A stretch of DNA of 64,000 bases from Phytoseiulus persimilis (GCA_037576195.1 CM075104.1:19670211-19734210), one strand, 5' to 3'. Shown: positions 49,054 through 62,464, counted from the stretch's first letter. Numbers and translations are program-made. Notes: generated by a model from the sequence alone, not told the origin.

Positions 49054-52000
49054 CGGTTGATGTCAAAGACTTAGACATCTTAGATTTTCCCGTCCTATAC
49101 ATTTCATTCTGCTCGATTTCGCCGAGGAATGAGTATCCTTCGAACACGGCAAAAAAGGGTGGCCGAGGAAGAGTTGCCTTCTCCGCGAGATGATTGTTTT
49201 GGATTGTGATGATGATTTCCAGAGCAGGACCATCGAGAGACAATCGATCGTCCCCATATTGAAACTCTCGAGAAATAGACCGCCGTCCATCTCATGATTT
49301 GACGGGCTTCCCCAGGCTCTCACGGTTCGAACCTTGCGACTTCTTAGCACGTTAATCCGGAACTCATGTGATCCGCGGTTGAATCCAAAGTATTATGCTG
49401 CTATTCACATAAAATTCCATCCGCGAGTCGTCCTCAAAATGACTCGACCATTCTAGAAGAAGTAAGAGCAGCCGAATCGAGCACATGACGACAAGGCTCA
49501 TACCGTGTACGATTGTGCTCCTCGGATCGACATAATACTTCCACGCATCCGTCGAAGATAGATGAACGAGCAACGGGAACCCAGATCCTGGCAGAGGAAT
49601 TTCAACCGTCACCATTCCACAATGCCTCAATCGCCAGCGCGGCAATCACAGCACCTCCTAGAGGGAGGCTCACTGGGAAGCAACGTTGAACGATTCTCAT
49701 TCGTTTATGGTGAAGGTTGAACGACGACGAGAGCAGCGGGTGTGGCTTCGGTTGCCCGATCCGCCCATTGATTCTCATACATGGTTGGAGGTGAACGTAC
49801 AACCTTTGTGCGGAGGCGATTGAAGCAAGCCTGGTATATAAAAGCCTCCATTCTGCTCCGAGCGATTCGGCACGCGGCAACATGTACCATTACGTCACGA
49901 CTGATTCAAGTCAGAAACGTTGCCCTACTTTTTGGTTTTGAATAATTCCCTCGGGAGGATTATCGGTGTAGGGTGGGGGTGCGTAGTAGTGTAGGGCGGG
50001 GGTGCGTAGTAGTGTAGGGCATGGTCGCTACAGAACGGTTCTCGATGAGGCACAATAGCCGCAGATCGCTTGCACACGCTAGGCATTGTGATGATAACGA
50101 ATTCGGTTGCATTGAGATATTTTCGGGATTGCGGGAATAGAAAGGCTGATGTGCATCCGGCGCCTGCAGGACTTTCAGACTGCGGGGAAGCTCCTCGCGG
50201 AGCGTTAGGAGGCTCGCGCGCATCACTCCGAAAAGACACGAGCTCTGCATGCCGGGCCTCAATCACGTTCAGAGTTTCCCATGGTGAAGCGGGCCGATAT
50301 ATCTGATGGAATCGGAAGGTTTGACCGAAACGCTGTCTGCGAGTGGAGCATTCGTCGGAGTGGATTCCTTCCAGAACATCACATGTCGTCCACGATGGCT
50401 TCCTCGATTCGACCCGATTGCGCTTGTCAAAGCCAACCGAAAGCGGAGCAGTTTTGGACTTTCTGCAGTTTCCTCGGAGTTTGGAGAAGGAGTCGTGACT
50501 CTCTGGAACTCAGCTCTCCATCCATTTCCTGACTCCCTTGAAGCGACCGCATATTTCGGAGCTCAGAAGACGCCTTCGTCCGATCGAGACCAGGATCAAC
50601 GCTGTCAGCGAGATAGCCGATTTAGCCGAATCACGGGCCCCATCGGAGAGCTCGCTGTGCCCAAGGTGATGGTCCGTTTCCGCTAGCTCAGAGGAATCGA
50701 TCGCAGCACTGTCCTCTCCGAGCGTAATGGAATAAGAGAAAAATCATCGCGCGAGCTCAGGCACAAAGAAGTCCCCAGCCCCCGAGCCATTTTCGTAGCA
50801 GTCCTGGAGACGATCAAGGGAACTAGCGGGCATTGAACCTTCTCGAAAAGTGGGAGCAACCCTGCAGGGGTGGAGGATTTCGGATTTTCGCGCGAGCAAC
50901 GCCGGACAGGATGGCTGTGCGGGGAGGGAGAGCTATCGATCGCTCTGGTGTCATGTTACACTCCGAGGATTTTCCCTTTAATTCTTGTTCTGTCGCTCCA
51001 CAGAATTCAGAAGGCACGCCGAGGCAAGGCGAGAACACATTCCCGCTCGTCGAATGCTTCGTCGAGCCGAGCTACGGACGCGGGAATTCGTGACGGACGG
51101 CGGAGTTTGGCAACTCTCGCCTGGTCACAAGCCCTACAAACAATGGTGTCGAGATTTCCGTTGTAGGAACGGGAGAAATCGCTCCCGAAACGCTAAACCG
51201 TCGCTTCTCGTCCCATTGCCGCGCTCCCTGCTTCCGTCGTAAGAGGCCTCCGCTTCGTGCTCGTAGCTGATTTCCGGCAGAGAAACCTGAGAGATGTTTC
51301 CGAACGCTTGTCCGAGTTCTCCTCAGGAAACATCAACTCAGGCACGGCACTGGCTAAATCGAACGGAGCTGCCTCGCAATTGAGTTGCGTTGACCTCTTA
51401 GAGTGCAACCATCATTGCCGGCATGGTGAGGAGGCTCGCTGAGGACTACGGGTTCCGATGATCATTCTCCCGAGTCCACGCGAGTGGTTCGGGTACAGCA
51501 GCCTGCATAATCAGGAACCATTCGATCTAAAGGTGCCGGGAGAACGGTTCGTCTTTCAGTCTCGTATTCGGATTGGGTCCCTTCTGTTCAACTGCGACTC
51601 CGCTCAGGTTGAAAAGTCCCAATCCACCGAAGGTCAGAAGTCGAACGAACTCGACAGAAAATGACCATCACAGAGTCAATTTCGGACCGAGATTCTCGCA
51701 GCCAAGCTTCGCCCATTCGTTCGAGATCGAGTGGACGGAAGTCGATTATTCCCCCGGTGTTCCTCGGGAAAAAGGCAACGATCGGAGTTGTAAGGACCGT
51801 CAAGGTCGTTCATCCTCCAAAACGAATTTGCTCAAGCATGTTCCATTTGCCGCGGCCAGTCGAAGGGGGGAAGGGGCAACGGTTGCGCCCGTAATTAATA
51901 TCAGAGACGATCCAAGTCGGGCATGTGTGCGGGCAATCGCAATCAGGGACTCGAGTAGGGGAGAAACCGTCGTTTCCGTCATCGTAGTAATGTTCGCAAT

Positions 52001-54097
52001 GCATCGAGCCTCCTGGGTCGTCGAACAGTTTTCGCAATGCTTCCTTGATCGGCTGCTCAGAACCGATTACTTTCCTTCGAATGTAATCCGCGTCGCGAGC
52101 GATTGCGGCCACCAGAGCCACGAGGCGGGTATTTAGCTACTGTTCCCGCTGGGTCTCGTTCCCCGGCTGGACCGGAGCGAATCGTCGCGAATCCGGAGCG
52201 GCTCAACATCGTTTGCTCGGAGGAGTCCAAACGAGGGGAAAAGCAAACGTTGACTGAAACGAACTCCATTTGCTTCTGCTCGGCAGCTGTTTGAACACGA
52301 CGGTCCAACGGTCATATTTCTTCGCTACTGTTTTTTTGATCATCGGCGATGGGGCCCGCGAGGGAGCCGGGAGCCAGCGGACGTCAGGGAGGAGGACACA
52401 GGCTAACGCACGCGGACTCGGGGGCCAACAAACGGACGGAGGGTGGAAACCCGAAAGAGGGAGAGCGGGCCGAGCCCTGGGAGTGACGGGCGGGCGAACG
52501 GGATGGCTTGGCGGCGAACGGACACTGAGCTCTGTCGAAATTGGACACGGAGAGATATGACGGACATTTGTTCTGCTTGCTCCCCCTCTATCACTTTCAT
52601 TTAGTTCCTGTCTCTGGGTTTCCGATTCTTTCAATACAATAAGGCGGCGCGATCCGGAAATATTCCTTCAAACTCGTTTCTGGAGCGTTCCAACGTTCGG
52701 AGACGGCACGTTCCCCTAATACCCTCTGTGATGAGCTACGATGTGACAACATTAGAACGAGGGAAACTTTTCGCAGGCCGTGTCTTTCGGAAGAAGTTGA
52801 ATGTCGTCCGCTCAGTCAGTCGGAGTGACTTTCAGGGCGCTGAGGCTGCTCTAAATTCCACTCAGGGCACCCAGTCAGCAGCTGACTTTTGTTCTTTTCG
52901 CGCCGCACGAACAGTCGGCGTTGGCAGAGCTCTGAATATTCGACTTCAATTGAAGCAGCGGCGATTCTTGTTCGCGAACAATTATTATCGGGTGCCTCGT
53001 GTTCCGCGGTTCTCGCTCATCGCCGATGCATTCTGAGCGCTCGTCCTCATCAGAGGAAGAGCACTCGTCAGTCGCTATTGTTTCGACACGATCGGGCGAC
53101 TCCCATTGGTCGTTCTCTCCCGGGAGCTGAATTCTTCTTCGAGTGGCTTTTTCGCGGACTCGGCCGACGAGCAATCAGAACCCGATTAAGCGGAGCGGAG
53201 CTCGTCGAGAACCTCTCCTCGCGTCCTGAAATGTCGGTCGAGAAAAGCCAAGTTGCGAAACGATGGTTTCGATTCCTGTTTCGAGGTTCTACCAAGCTCC
53301 CGGGAAGATAAGACTCCCTTGCCGATCCGGTAGTCATGAATGGTTCCCGAGTCATGGTGAGCCGCAGGGTTTTCCCCGAAGGAGGGTGATGCTTCGTGAC
53401 GTACGGGGCTCAGTGTCGCCCGGAATGGAGTATGGGCTCTGTCGCGATAGTTCTGATGTCGGTGATCACGTTCGATCCTCTCGCTACGTGGAATCGTCAC
53501 ACCAAAGGCAGCCCGCGGATCGGAACTGATCCGTCTAGACACGATGGCTCAAAATTGATCTTCGATCGCTTTCCGAACTGGGGAAGGCGTTCATGTGTTT
53601 ACGTTCCTACCATGAGGAGGCCGACTGGAACGAAAGACCATCATTGCAGAACGGCTGCCACACTATTCAGAGCCGACTTCTCAACTCACAAATTAATTCT
53701 CCAAGCTCGATCATGATCTCTAGCCAGATTTGGTCGCCTTCTCGCTAGGAGCGACCGGATAGTCAGCTTCCGTTCTTTGCGCTTGTATCAGGTCGCCGGA
53801 GGTCTGCGACCCGCTTTTCCGAAGTTCAGGATCGATTGTTGAGGGGAGGGTTTCCGCCTCTGGAGTATTATCAGCTGCCGGTTCGTGGTCATCCGCCCAT
53901 GCGCGAAGCACGGAGTTTCCGAGTGGAGCAGTCGAACCACATCGCGGGGACGAAGTTGGGTTGGGAAAAGGATGAGATCGTCGTCTGGCGAACGCGCCAC
54001 CAACCGTGACTAGCGAAATGTCACGGGTGTAGGACCGGAATGATGTAGAGACTCGCTACAAGGGGACGCCAGGGTCTCTTCTGCGCTCGCCTCCGTG
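49054..54097. other. no supported gene
   Basis: Frames up to 187 codons (51573-52136 plus, with 51810-52121 minus inside it) occur without domain or splice support. The minus-strand frame at 51810-52121 has a Cys/His-rich centre (CDCPHTCP) but cannot be extended convincingly. No RNA gene was seen. Confidence 0.4.
49966..50020 (+). repeat. 23-bp tandem repeat, about 2.4 copies
   Basis: Units at 49966-49988 and 49989-50011 differ at one base, and a partial third unit follows. The unit is G-rich (GGGTGGGGGTG), read on the plus strand. Confidence 0.9.
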
Positions 54098-54110
54098 CCC
54101 CCCCCCCCCC
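54098..54110 (+). repeat. C13 homopolymer
   Basis: Thirteen consecutive C residues, likely to vary in length. Confidence 0.9.
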
Positions 54111-55240
54111 AATGCGATGAATCCATGCCCGAAGTCCCACTTCACGGAAAATCCCAATGAAGTCTCCTCCTCGAGCGCTGGTCTCCTCTGTCCAAAACCA
54201 CTGCTATAGTGTGAAACCCGGAGTTGCATGTGCTTCCAAGACAAAGAGTGCCCGATTCAGAGTTCTTACAGACTGCCGTTAGCTCCGAGCATGGAGCTTT
54301 TGTCGCGTTTCAAAGCAGGTTTTATATTCGTGCCCTGTCGGAGTATCAGGCGTTTTTGTGGACGGGTACACTGTGATCGACAGTAATGACCACCTGTCCA
54401 ATCGGCCTTCCCACGGGATCTGCCGAGCTGGAACGATAAGACTGTACTGCTCAATCGATCCCCCTTATGTGAGAGTCAACTCTTTACTGTGATTATAGCT
54501 GTACCGTTGCGAAAAGTCTTTGAGCGCAAGCGCAGCCAGGCTCTACTAGCTCGTTAGATGCTCGATGGTCCCGCTCGTCGAACTAGAAATCGGTTTCCGA
54601 GTTTTTCTCCCTAACGATGCCTCGAAGAGGGTGGTATGGGGCGCTTGGAGCAATGTCTGTAATCATGGTCATGGTCTCAGATTCCATTTGCCTCTTCAAT
54701 TTCAAGATTCCTCTCTTTAGTGGGAGTCATTGGTGACTGGAGCTCTCTGTCCATGGTTCTGGGGTTGTGTGAAATTATCCGGAAAATCGCGTTTCAGAGC
54801 AGTTCGATCACCCAGATGATAGCCTTCAATGAAATTTGTTAGACAATATGTGCAGCATCGATGACAAAAAAACATCCATTCCAGGCATATGAGGTGATGC
54901 AACCCGTGCATTGTGATCACGCAAGCAGACTACTGTTATCGCGGCAGCTCCTTTTCAGAAAGCCCTATCGAAGGCTGGACCGTTCGTTCGATCAACCTGC
55001 ACAAATCTCCACGCTTCCTCTCTCTATGCTCGCTTCATTACTTCAGAATGTCCTCTGAGGGCGGGAACTCGGAGAGAACGAGATGGGCGAATGATATTGT
55101 TGCGTCCAAGTGATTCCCTCACGAAGTTCGTTGCGAACCAGTCGAGCTGTGTCTTCGACACTGCGAAGATCCGAGGATCACTAACCCTGGAAAAGCTATA
55201 TGAACGTTGACGTATCTTCCGAGCCGACCAAGAACCTTGG
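54111..55240. other. no supported gene
   Basis: Short frames only. One at 54913-55113 on the plus strand has the same orientation as the decayed frame that follows and might be part of it, but no link was found. Confidence 0.4.
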
Positions 55241-56258
55241 ATGAGGAAAGAATCAAGTCGACAAAAGCACAGCTCGTCAGCTAGGAAAGGATGTCCGTCA
55301 TTTGGAATATATATATCGTCTATTGAAATTCATGCGACAATACTTCTGTCGACACCCAAGGCGCCTGAAACGCAAGGAAGACTCCTCGCCGTGGTGACGG
55401 AATCCATGGCGACCTCCACGCGGCACCCATCTTGGGAGCGAGATCGCGATCGCCGGCCATACGAATTAAGAGATGCTATCGAACAGTATCGACGATCGCA
55501 GGTGCTTGCGAGAACTAGCAACTGCGCGCCGGACAGCTATTCCTGTTCCACGTGGAACAGAGAGAATGCATACGACTCAATAACAGACTAACCCAACCTC
55601 CGCGATGACGGCGACACCGAGAGTTTGAAACGCTCTCAGACCGAACGTCGCAATTCTTCAACGTATCTGGAAACTCACAGAACTAGTTCCAACTTATCGG
55701 GTAAAATGTTGTCGGCAAGCTACATCCCGTGCTGCACAGGAGAGAGACAGGACGTGAACGACACGGTTCTCCCAGCCGACTCCGTGTCGGATCCGGGGCG
55801 AATGCTCGAGACAAGAGAGGCGTCATATAGTGAAAGCAGGAAGCAACATGACGAATATGAAGAGGGCCTTCGTGATACTGCGGCAGCGAGACCCCGACTG
55901 GAGTATCCCACCAGGCGCCAAAGCTTGCTTGGGTCACCTTGAATGAAGACCGGAGGTAGGACGGCGAACGAGCTCCAGGAAGGGCTCTGATAACCCAGAA
56001 GTGCTACCAGGCGAGAGGATTGAGTTCTATGCCTTCCTCGTCCATCGAGATGCGAAACTTATGGGCGTCGAGTGCGTAAATAATACTGCGCGAATTCTGG
56101 ACTATCACAGTCTCGGCAGAAAGCTATCCAAACAAATGCAGAATCAACGACATTACTACGGCGAGAAATTACTTGGCCAGCTCCAATGTTTCATCATCGA
56201 TCTCGGGCGGGTTGCAAATGATTCCGAGATGAAGCATGCAATTCGTCGTCACGGATAA
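55241..56258 (+). pseudogene. unidentified decayed coding sequence
   Basis: One plus-strand frame is open from 55241 to 55942 apart from a single TAA at 55589-55591. Both halves read as hydrophilic, Arg/Glu/Ser-rich protein. The first contains WERDRDRRPYELRDAIEQ and the second SRKQHDEYEEGLRD. A frame from 55947 to 56258, in a different register, continues with a more globular-looking segment (IEFYAFLVHRDAKLMG). About 1 kb of same-strand open sequence with one stop and one register change suggests a former gene or element ORF. Exons with unrecognised introns are the alternative. No family was recognised. Confidence 0.25.
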
Positions 56259-59200
56259 TCCGCCCATCACGTATGGAGTGGGTATGGATTAAATGTTAGG
56301 GGACATCGCAGCGAAAAGCGAAAGAACTGGTTAATGGCCGTTTGGATTCGCGGCGGGATTTTCTATAGCTTCAGCCTCAATCCACCACGCGTGGAGATTC
56401 CCGATTAGTTCCTCTTCCTCCTCCTTTCTGAAGAAATCTCATGGGGCGCTGAAGCCACCAGATACCACGAGGTGGACTGTTTTGTCATTCGTCGTGCGAG
56501 AGTACTTGAATTAGGAGATCTTATCTGCTTAGCGACAAAAACACCACTTGCGCGTCGGCTCCGGCCGAGTTTTGCGTTCCTACGCGGGGAAAAGGAAGTG
56601 AAGGCGGTGATTTCTTGCGAAGATCGAGCCCCGCAAGAAATAGAAACAAAAATCCGTGAGGGTCTACGACCGTGAACTCTCAGGCGCAGCATACTTCCCA
56701 GGAATCACTCCGGATATCGAAATTCTGGATAGTGGAGGTTTAGAACCCTAGGAAACGACGCTTCTCGGGAGCATCGTAAAACTTCCGTTGTTCCATCCAT
56801 TCTGCTGAAGGACTGCTTTCTGTACAACAGAAGTTCGGTGTTGATGTATCAGCGGGCGCCTCGAAACCTGCATGTTCACGGGAAAGTCATCCGATCGGAG
56901 TGGATTTTTAGGTCGAAAAGTATCTTGCCCAGCACATGGTTCATGACCCGCGTCTTCACGAAGTGTCGTCCGACCATGATCAAGCCTCAACTCGAGTAGC
57001 CTCCCGCGTGCCCAGCGTGGGAGACTGGGATAGAAGCTTAGGGAACGACGGTTTTCAAAGAAATTATTGAGCTTCGAATCGTGACCTGTGCGCCGCTAAA
57101 GGAATGCTCCGTAACGGACTCTTGCTTGTGATAAGTTCGCCGACGCCAGGTGACCCGCGTCGCCAAACAAAGTCGCCTGACCAAGATATGGCCTTGCGTC
57201 GAAAAGTATCTCGCTCAGCGTACTGTGAGTAACTGGCGTGTTCACGATTGTGCAATCCGATCAAACTCAAGCTTAGGCTCGAGAAGTAGTGTCGGGAAGA
57301 CGCAGCACCACACCGGTCACTCCGAACGCAGCTACGGCTGGGCATCGGCTGACTTGTTGGAATCTTCTCTGTTGAACTAAACTGAAAATCCTCCGAATCG
57401 ACATTGGTGGCCCTTCACCCACTGCAAAAACGCGCGAATTACGCCGCAGTCGGAAAAATCGCGTCGAGCCCTGAAATCTTCTTAAAACACTCGAGTCAGC
57501 CTGAGTGTGAAGTTGCGCGAACTTCCATTTCCGTCCAAAGGTTGGAGGTGTGTAGCCAAGGAGGCCATCTCAATGTACAATGGAAGGAGCTCGTTGCTTG
57601 CTTCCACGTCGCTTAGGTTCCTGAGCAGATTGGCGGTCGGTGCTGTTTCGTCGAATGTGACTTCCAAATTCTAGGTGATGCTCGGTTCATATTATGGCGA
57701 GATGTATAAAACTATTCATGAACTCCGACTCAAAAAAGTCTTCAAAAAAGGTCTGCTTGTCAGCTCTTTGGGTGAGATCCTCCGCAACTGAAACGCATGA
57801 CAGTTGACTTGGCGGTGCTGATACGTTCAAGTTTTTCCTGGGTCTGTTGGGAGCATATTTTGGGGCACGGTCTCAGAGCCTTCCTCACACATCCCCTTAG
57901 GGGCTTCATTGCTTTCGAATGAATTATTGCGAAAGTTTTCTCGTAGGAACGGACTTGGGACCGAGAAGTCTTGGGGGCGGATCCGGGGCCCAACTATCTT
58001 GATCCCGAGCTGGCAGAGCCGCGCTCCTCCAACCGCGCTATCTGTCCGTGCGCATGCCTCAACTGCGCTGAGTGTCGACGTTGTTCAGCCATGTACCCTG
58101 GTGCGCACTGGTAGAGCGCAGAGTGGCCCTTCTACTTGAGCTCATTTCCCGTGGATGACTCAACAAGGGCATGCTTACGCGCTCCCCTCGCTCGCCTTCC
58201 CTAACCTAACCTCATCGAATTCCCCGCCAAGCTCCGTGTCGGCTCGTAGTCAAACGGCTCGAATCGCTTCGCTCGATCTCCAGAGGCCAAACCGTACCGG
58301 ATCTCGCGGCACTGCTTGCTCGTCATTGAAACGAAGTCAGCGCAACCAGGCCAAGGAGGGGATCATCGACATATGATGCGCTTCGAGATGTCCAATGTTG
58401 TCGAATCCGTTCGCTTCGTGTGCGGCCTACTCCATGCGTAACTGAAGGCTCAATATTGTTGCGGCTGGAATCAGGGTAGGAGTCAAGAGCAACATGCATG
58501 AAGTAGGAAACGTGCATCAGAGGATCGGGCACCAGCTACGCGAATCCCACTCACCCGAATCCAAATAACTCTCTCTCACCGCAAAATCCTCATGCGTTAA
58601 AGCTCTTTGTGCATGGCAATTCGCGCTGATAGAACTTCGGGAGTTCAACTCAACCAATGCTACCTTTCTCTCGGGAATGATGTTCGAGAGTTCCAGTCTC
58701 CTCTCTGGCTTGGAGTTTTCAATATTTCTATTGGGACTCCAAAAGTCGTCCTTCACAGTAAAGTATCGTTTTCAATACTCTCATAGATACTATCTCGTTA
58801 GTTTACTGGTTAAGAATCGTCAAACGTGCCATCGCCTGCTCTGCTGCGCGCGCTTTTGGGGAAAAACGGCCACATACCGGAGGATATAGGAGATCCCGCG
58901 AGTTTTTGCTCGTGGGTTTCCATGATTCTCTAGCCATATTTGTATTTCTCACGTCACATCTGAGGCTGGCGATTTGTGGGAATACACTGTACATAGCGCT
59001 GTAAGTTACTCCACGAAAACGACTTCTTATATTCGTTTGGGTTCCACCCCTGTTGCGTCAGTGGAGTGGATACCTCTCCCAGTCAGTTTCTATGCTTCTC
59101 TCAGGGATCCGTCGTGACTCTAGACTCTAGAGCGTGAGGATTTGGCTGTGAGAGAGATTAATTTGGATTCGGGTAACTGGGATACGACGCATCAGAGTCA

Positions 59201-59738
59201 TGATCGAGACCCCGGCAACCCCTGACCACATATTGGGAGTCATCGATACCTCATGACCAGAGTCTGGATGTGTCGGCATTAATCATTAAACACATAGTCG
59301 AAGGCTCAACTCCTTACTCCTCCTGGCTATGAGTCGTTATTTTGCGATCTATCCATCTTGCCACACATGTATCCATGTGTGTGCCTGGATGGTGACCAAT
59401 AGATGACGATTGAACTTACGAACTCTGGGCGCGACCGTACTCATGACTCGAAAAATCATCAGATTTCACTGAGAACATATTTCCGTGCCCATTCACCCGG
59501 ATACGCAATTTGTCGGAGATAACCAGCCCGGGAACTCATAATTCTTTCTTTTCTGTAGACACTGGGGAACGTGGAGATTTCGAGAATCTATCCGACATCG
59601 TATCCGAACTCCGTCTCGTCTAATGGAGCGAATCACAAGGTGTTCATCGGAAGTCGAGGATTTTCTTACCCTTCCTTCTTCTGAATATTTCGGTGGAGAA
59701 TGTTCCAAGAACTTTCCGCAGTGGGGTTTTTTTTTAAT
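56259..59738. other. no supported gene
   Basis: Only short frames (up to about 95 codons), none with a recognisable motif or verified splice sites. No repeats stood out. Confidence 0.45.
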
Positions 59739-59969
59739 CGGCTTCCCTGAGGAGCACGAGCGATTGAACCGAGGACGACATTTTGTAAACATAACAGTGA
59801 TTTTTGTGATTCTGATTCGATAAGTCTTCGACTTCAAGCTCTGGACAGATCCTCGCCATTGGTTCAGTGGGTGTGGGGAATCCTTTGCCGCATCCAACGA
59901 AATCAATGCGAATTGGATCGGTTCACTCGAGACGTTTCACAGGCGATTTTTTAGAAACGGTTCAAAAAA
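59739..59969 (+). repeat. diverged dispersed repeat, unit 1
   Basis: Aligns over its length with 60803-61036 in the same orientation. Shared landmarks are CGGCTTCC, ACATTTTG, GTGATTTTTGTGAT, CTCGCCATT and CTCGAGAC followed by TTTCACAGG. Identity by eye is about 70-75%, so the copies are old. Confidence 0.7.
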
Positions 59970-60540
59970 CAACTAGAAATTCTTTGAGGCTTTCCATCGG
60001 AGTCCATTATCGCCCGATATGAGCTTCTCGGATAATATGATTGCTTCTGCTGATTGATATATCCTCCATTTGGCAATGGTCGAAGAGGGTGACTCTGAAG
60101 GAGATGAAGTTCTCGCGTGAAATTCGTCCTACTTTCGGCCCTAGGCTCTTCTGGTGAGCCCATGAAGGGAAAGGGGTTCGCGTGGTCCGGACCGAGCCAG
60201 CATCGAAAGGAAACTCTGGAGCCTCTTCCCCGCTACAGCTGAGTGTCAGTGCGTAATCGAGTCGCTTTCCAGAGCTTATTCATAAACCGTAAGACATGGT
60301 ATATTCGCGATGATTCAAAGTTTGCAGGCTGTGACAAGAACAATAGCCAGAATGCCTTGGAGAGATAAGCACGGTTCACGGACTGAGTGAAGTTTGATGT
60401 CATCGACCGTAATAGAATTCGAAACCGCAGCGAAATGCACGCTGCACAACATCTTGTCGAAACGAGATTCGCGTCAATCGGTGGAGAATCGCTTTTTTTG
60501 AAAGACCGCAAAAAATACCAAATTTTTTTTCCAACTCCGC

Positions 60541-60622
60541 CTTCAAACTGTTCTTCCTAATTTTTTCGGATGCAGCAGAGAATGCCCCTCATTTGCTGAA
60601 GAAATGGCGAGAATCGGTCGAA
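60541..60622 (-). repeat. diverged dispersed repeat, inverted partial unit
   Basis: The reverse complement matches the middle of the unit at 60803-61036 (CGACCGATTCTCGCCATTTC onward), giving an inverted pair about 290 bases apart that could form a hairpin. Confidence 0.7.
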
Positions 60623-60802
60623 GCTGAACACTTTTTCATTAACCCGAAAATCGAGCCCATTCAGGTTGTCTTCCGAGGACGAAAAACTGGAAAAGCTCAC
60701 TTTTTGAACGAGAAAAAAGTGGTCGGGTCGACCCGGCATTTCCATATTCGGCTATATTGGACCGATCTAATAACTTTTCGCCATAGAGAAATTTTCCGAG
60801 TT

Positions 60803-61036
60803 CGGCTTCCATGAGAAGATACGGGGCGATTGGACCGAGGCAACATTTTGCTAAGAGATGAGTGATTTTTGTGATGCTGATGCGATCGGTCACCCTTCCT
60901 CGTGGTTTGACCGATTCTCGCCATTTCTTCAGCCCATGAGAGGCATCCTTTGCTGCATTCAGGAGAATTATGTCGAACAGAATCGGCTAACTCGAGACAT
61001 TTCACAGGAAGTTTTTAGGAAAAGTTTGAAGAAAAA
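60803..61036 (+). repeat. diverged dispersed repeat, unit 2
   Basis: Direct relative of 59739-59969 and inverse relative of 60541-60622. The plus-strand frame at 60858-61292 crosses it and is more likely repeat sequence than a gene. Confidence 0.7.
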
Positions 61037-61227
61037 TTCGGCATTATTTGCGATCTCCCAGAGGGGACACTTTCCCCACCAGTTGACACGGATCAAGCTG
61101 GAAAATAGGCGCCATCCTTCCAGCTATCGATCGGATAAAGAATTTCCGAAGTCAGACCATTTTGACCGAGTTATGACAAAAATAAGGAAGGGTAGGAAAA
61201 TTCCCGACTTACGTGGACCACCCTGTA

Positions 61228-62140
61228 TCACTCATCTCTCGGGAAACGGGGCTGGCGCTCTTTGCGAAATACCGAAGGTGAAGGTATGGTAAGGCCGACT
61301 TGGGAGGGTGTCAAGGAGTATGGTTTGATTGACCCGAAGAGTTCGGAACTCCGGAATTGGGCCAAATCAGAGAAGAAGCCAAAGGATCAGATAGGAGAGA
61401 TCGGGCGCTCAAATGAATACGAAAGTTTCCTCGGGAACAGGGTTAGGTCGACCCAAGATAGCCCCCAGAAGAACAGTCGGGAAAATCCGAAAGTATGGTG
61501 CGATCGATCCAAGAGAACTGTCGGACGTGAAGTCGATCAATCCGGCACTTTCTAGGGCCATTCTTGAGGAAGCTAGAGACACAATTGAGAAAACGCTGAT
61601 TTCTCATCGAAAAAACGCTCTCTTCATCTCGAGAAGAGACTGAGGGTGCGTTGAATTTCTCGATCTAGCTGACGTCGTCGATAGAGTATACCATTCTAGC
61701 GACATATGTTGTGTGGATACGCATTTATCCCGAGTTTCTCCGCCGAAACGGTCCACCCCTCGAAGTTCTAAGGCGCTCGCGGGTCTGAGGGGTGTGTCTG
61801 GCACCTCCGCTCGTCATGCGGTTCACACGACGACCTTGCGCCATACGCTACGTTTCCGTATTTCCGAGAAATGCTCTCAAGTGCCTTGTTTCCATCGGAA
61901 TAAATCATATGGTGACTGGACGACGATCTCAGAATGCGTGGGACTAATTTCATCCACGGATTACACTAGCATAAATCGGATTCGAGCGGAGATTATTGGA
62001 TCCGCCTCTTGCGATGCCACCTTGGAATCGGAGGGGCGAAATGACAGCAAGAGGAACCACACGAAATAACGATGAACATCATTCGGCACTCAGAAGCTTT
62101 TTCACATAATATTTGATGTACGCCTTTACATCCTACACAT
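61228..62140. other. no supported gene
   Basis: A plus-strand frame at 61413-61643 reads as a charged, helix-forming product (SRAILEEARDTIEK). It lacks a supported start context, splice sites or domain. Confidence 0.4.
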
Positions 62141-62464
62141 TACCTATACACCACATCACTATTCGCGTTCTCACCGAAGTCCTCGAACGAGAAATCGGCG
62201 GGAAATTCAGCATAAGTTCAGGAGAGAACTGAGTCTGATTGTTTCCATTGTCCGACCGAGCGGGGCACCAGCAACGACGGCAACACGGCGCGTATGCTCT
62301 TCGGATCATGCTCCGACGGCTGACCCTTCAGACCCTTAGCTGGTCTATGGGCTCCACATCATCTTGGAAGCAATCAACTGTCGCCCATTAGCGTTGTGAG
62401 GCGGTCCGCCCCGAGCATCAAACGAAATCCATGAGAACGCGAATAGTGATGTGATGCATAGGTA
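62141..62464. mobile_element. MITE-like element with 33-bp terminal inverted repeats
   Basis: The left arm at 62141-62173 and the right arm at 62432-62464 are inverse complements at 31 of 33 positions. The right arm begins TGAGAACGCGAATAGTGATG. The element is 324 bp and encodes nothing recognisable. No clear target-site duplication flanks it, so the outer limits could lie slightly further out. Confidence 0.65.

Larger units (their letters stand above)
60541..61227. mobile_element. remnant of a DNA-transposon-like element
   Basis: Contains the inverted repeat pair above. On the right it ends at 61227 with a motif that reads, from the outside in on the minus strand, TACAGGGTGGTCCACGTAAG. TACAGGGTGG-type ends are common in arthropod DNA transposons and derived repeats. 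A matching left end was not found, so the extent and class are uncertain and unit 1 may belong to the same element. Confidence 0.4.

Noticed and set aside
49320-49335. GGTTCGAACC on the plus strand as a B-box
   Set aside because: No A-box-like sequence in the preceding 70 bases and no cloverleaf.
51810-52121. Minus-strand frame with a Cys/His-rich centre as a zinc-binding protein
   Set aside because: Cysteine spacing fits no family I know and no exon could be joined at either end; the plus strand is open across the same bases.
58200-58212. CCTAACCTAACCT as an interstitial arthropod telomere repeat
   Set aside because: Only about two and a half units, expected by chance occasionally and not extended on either side.
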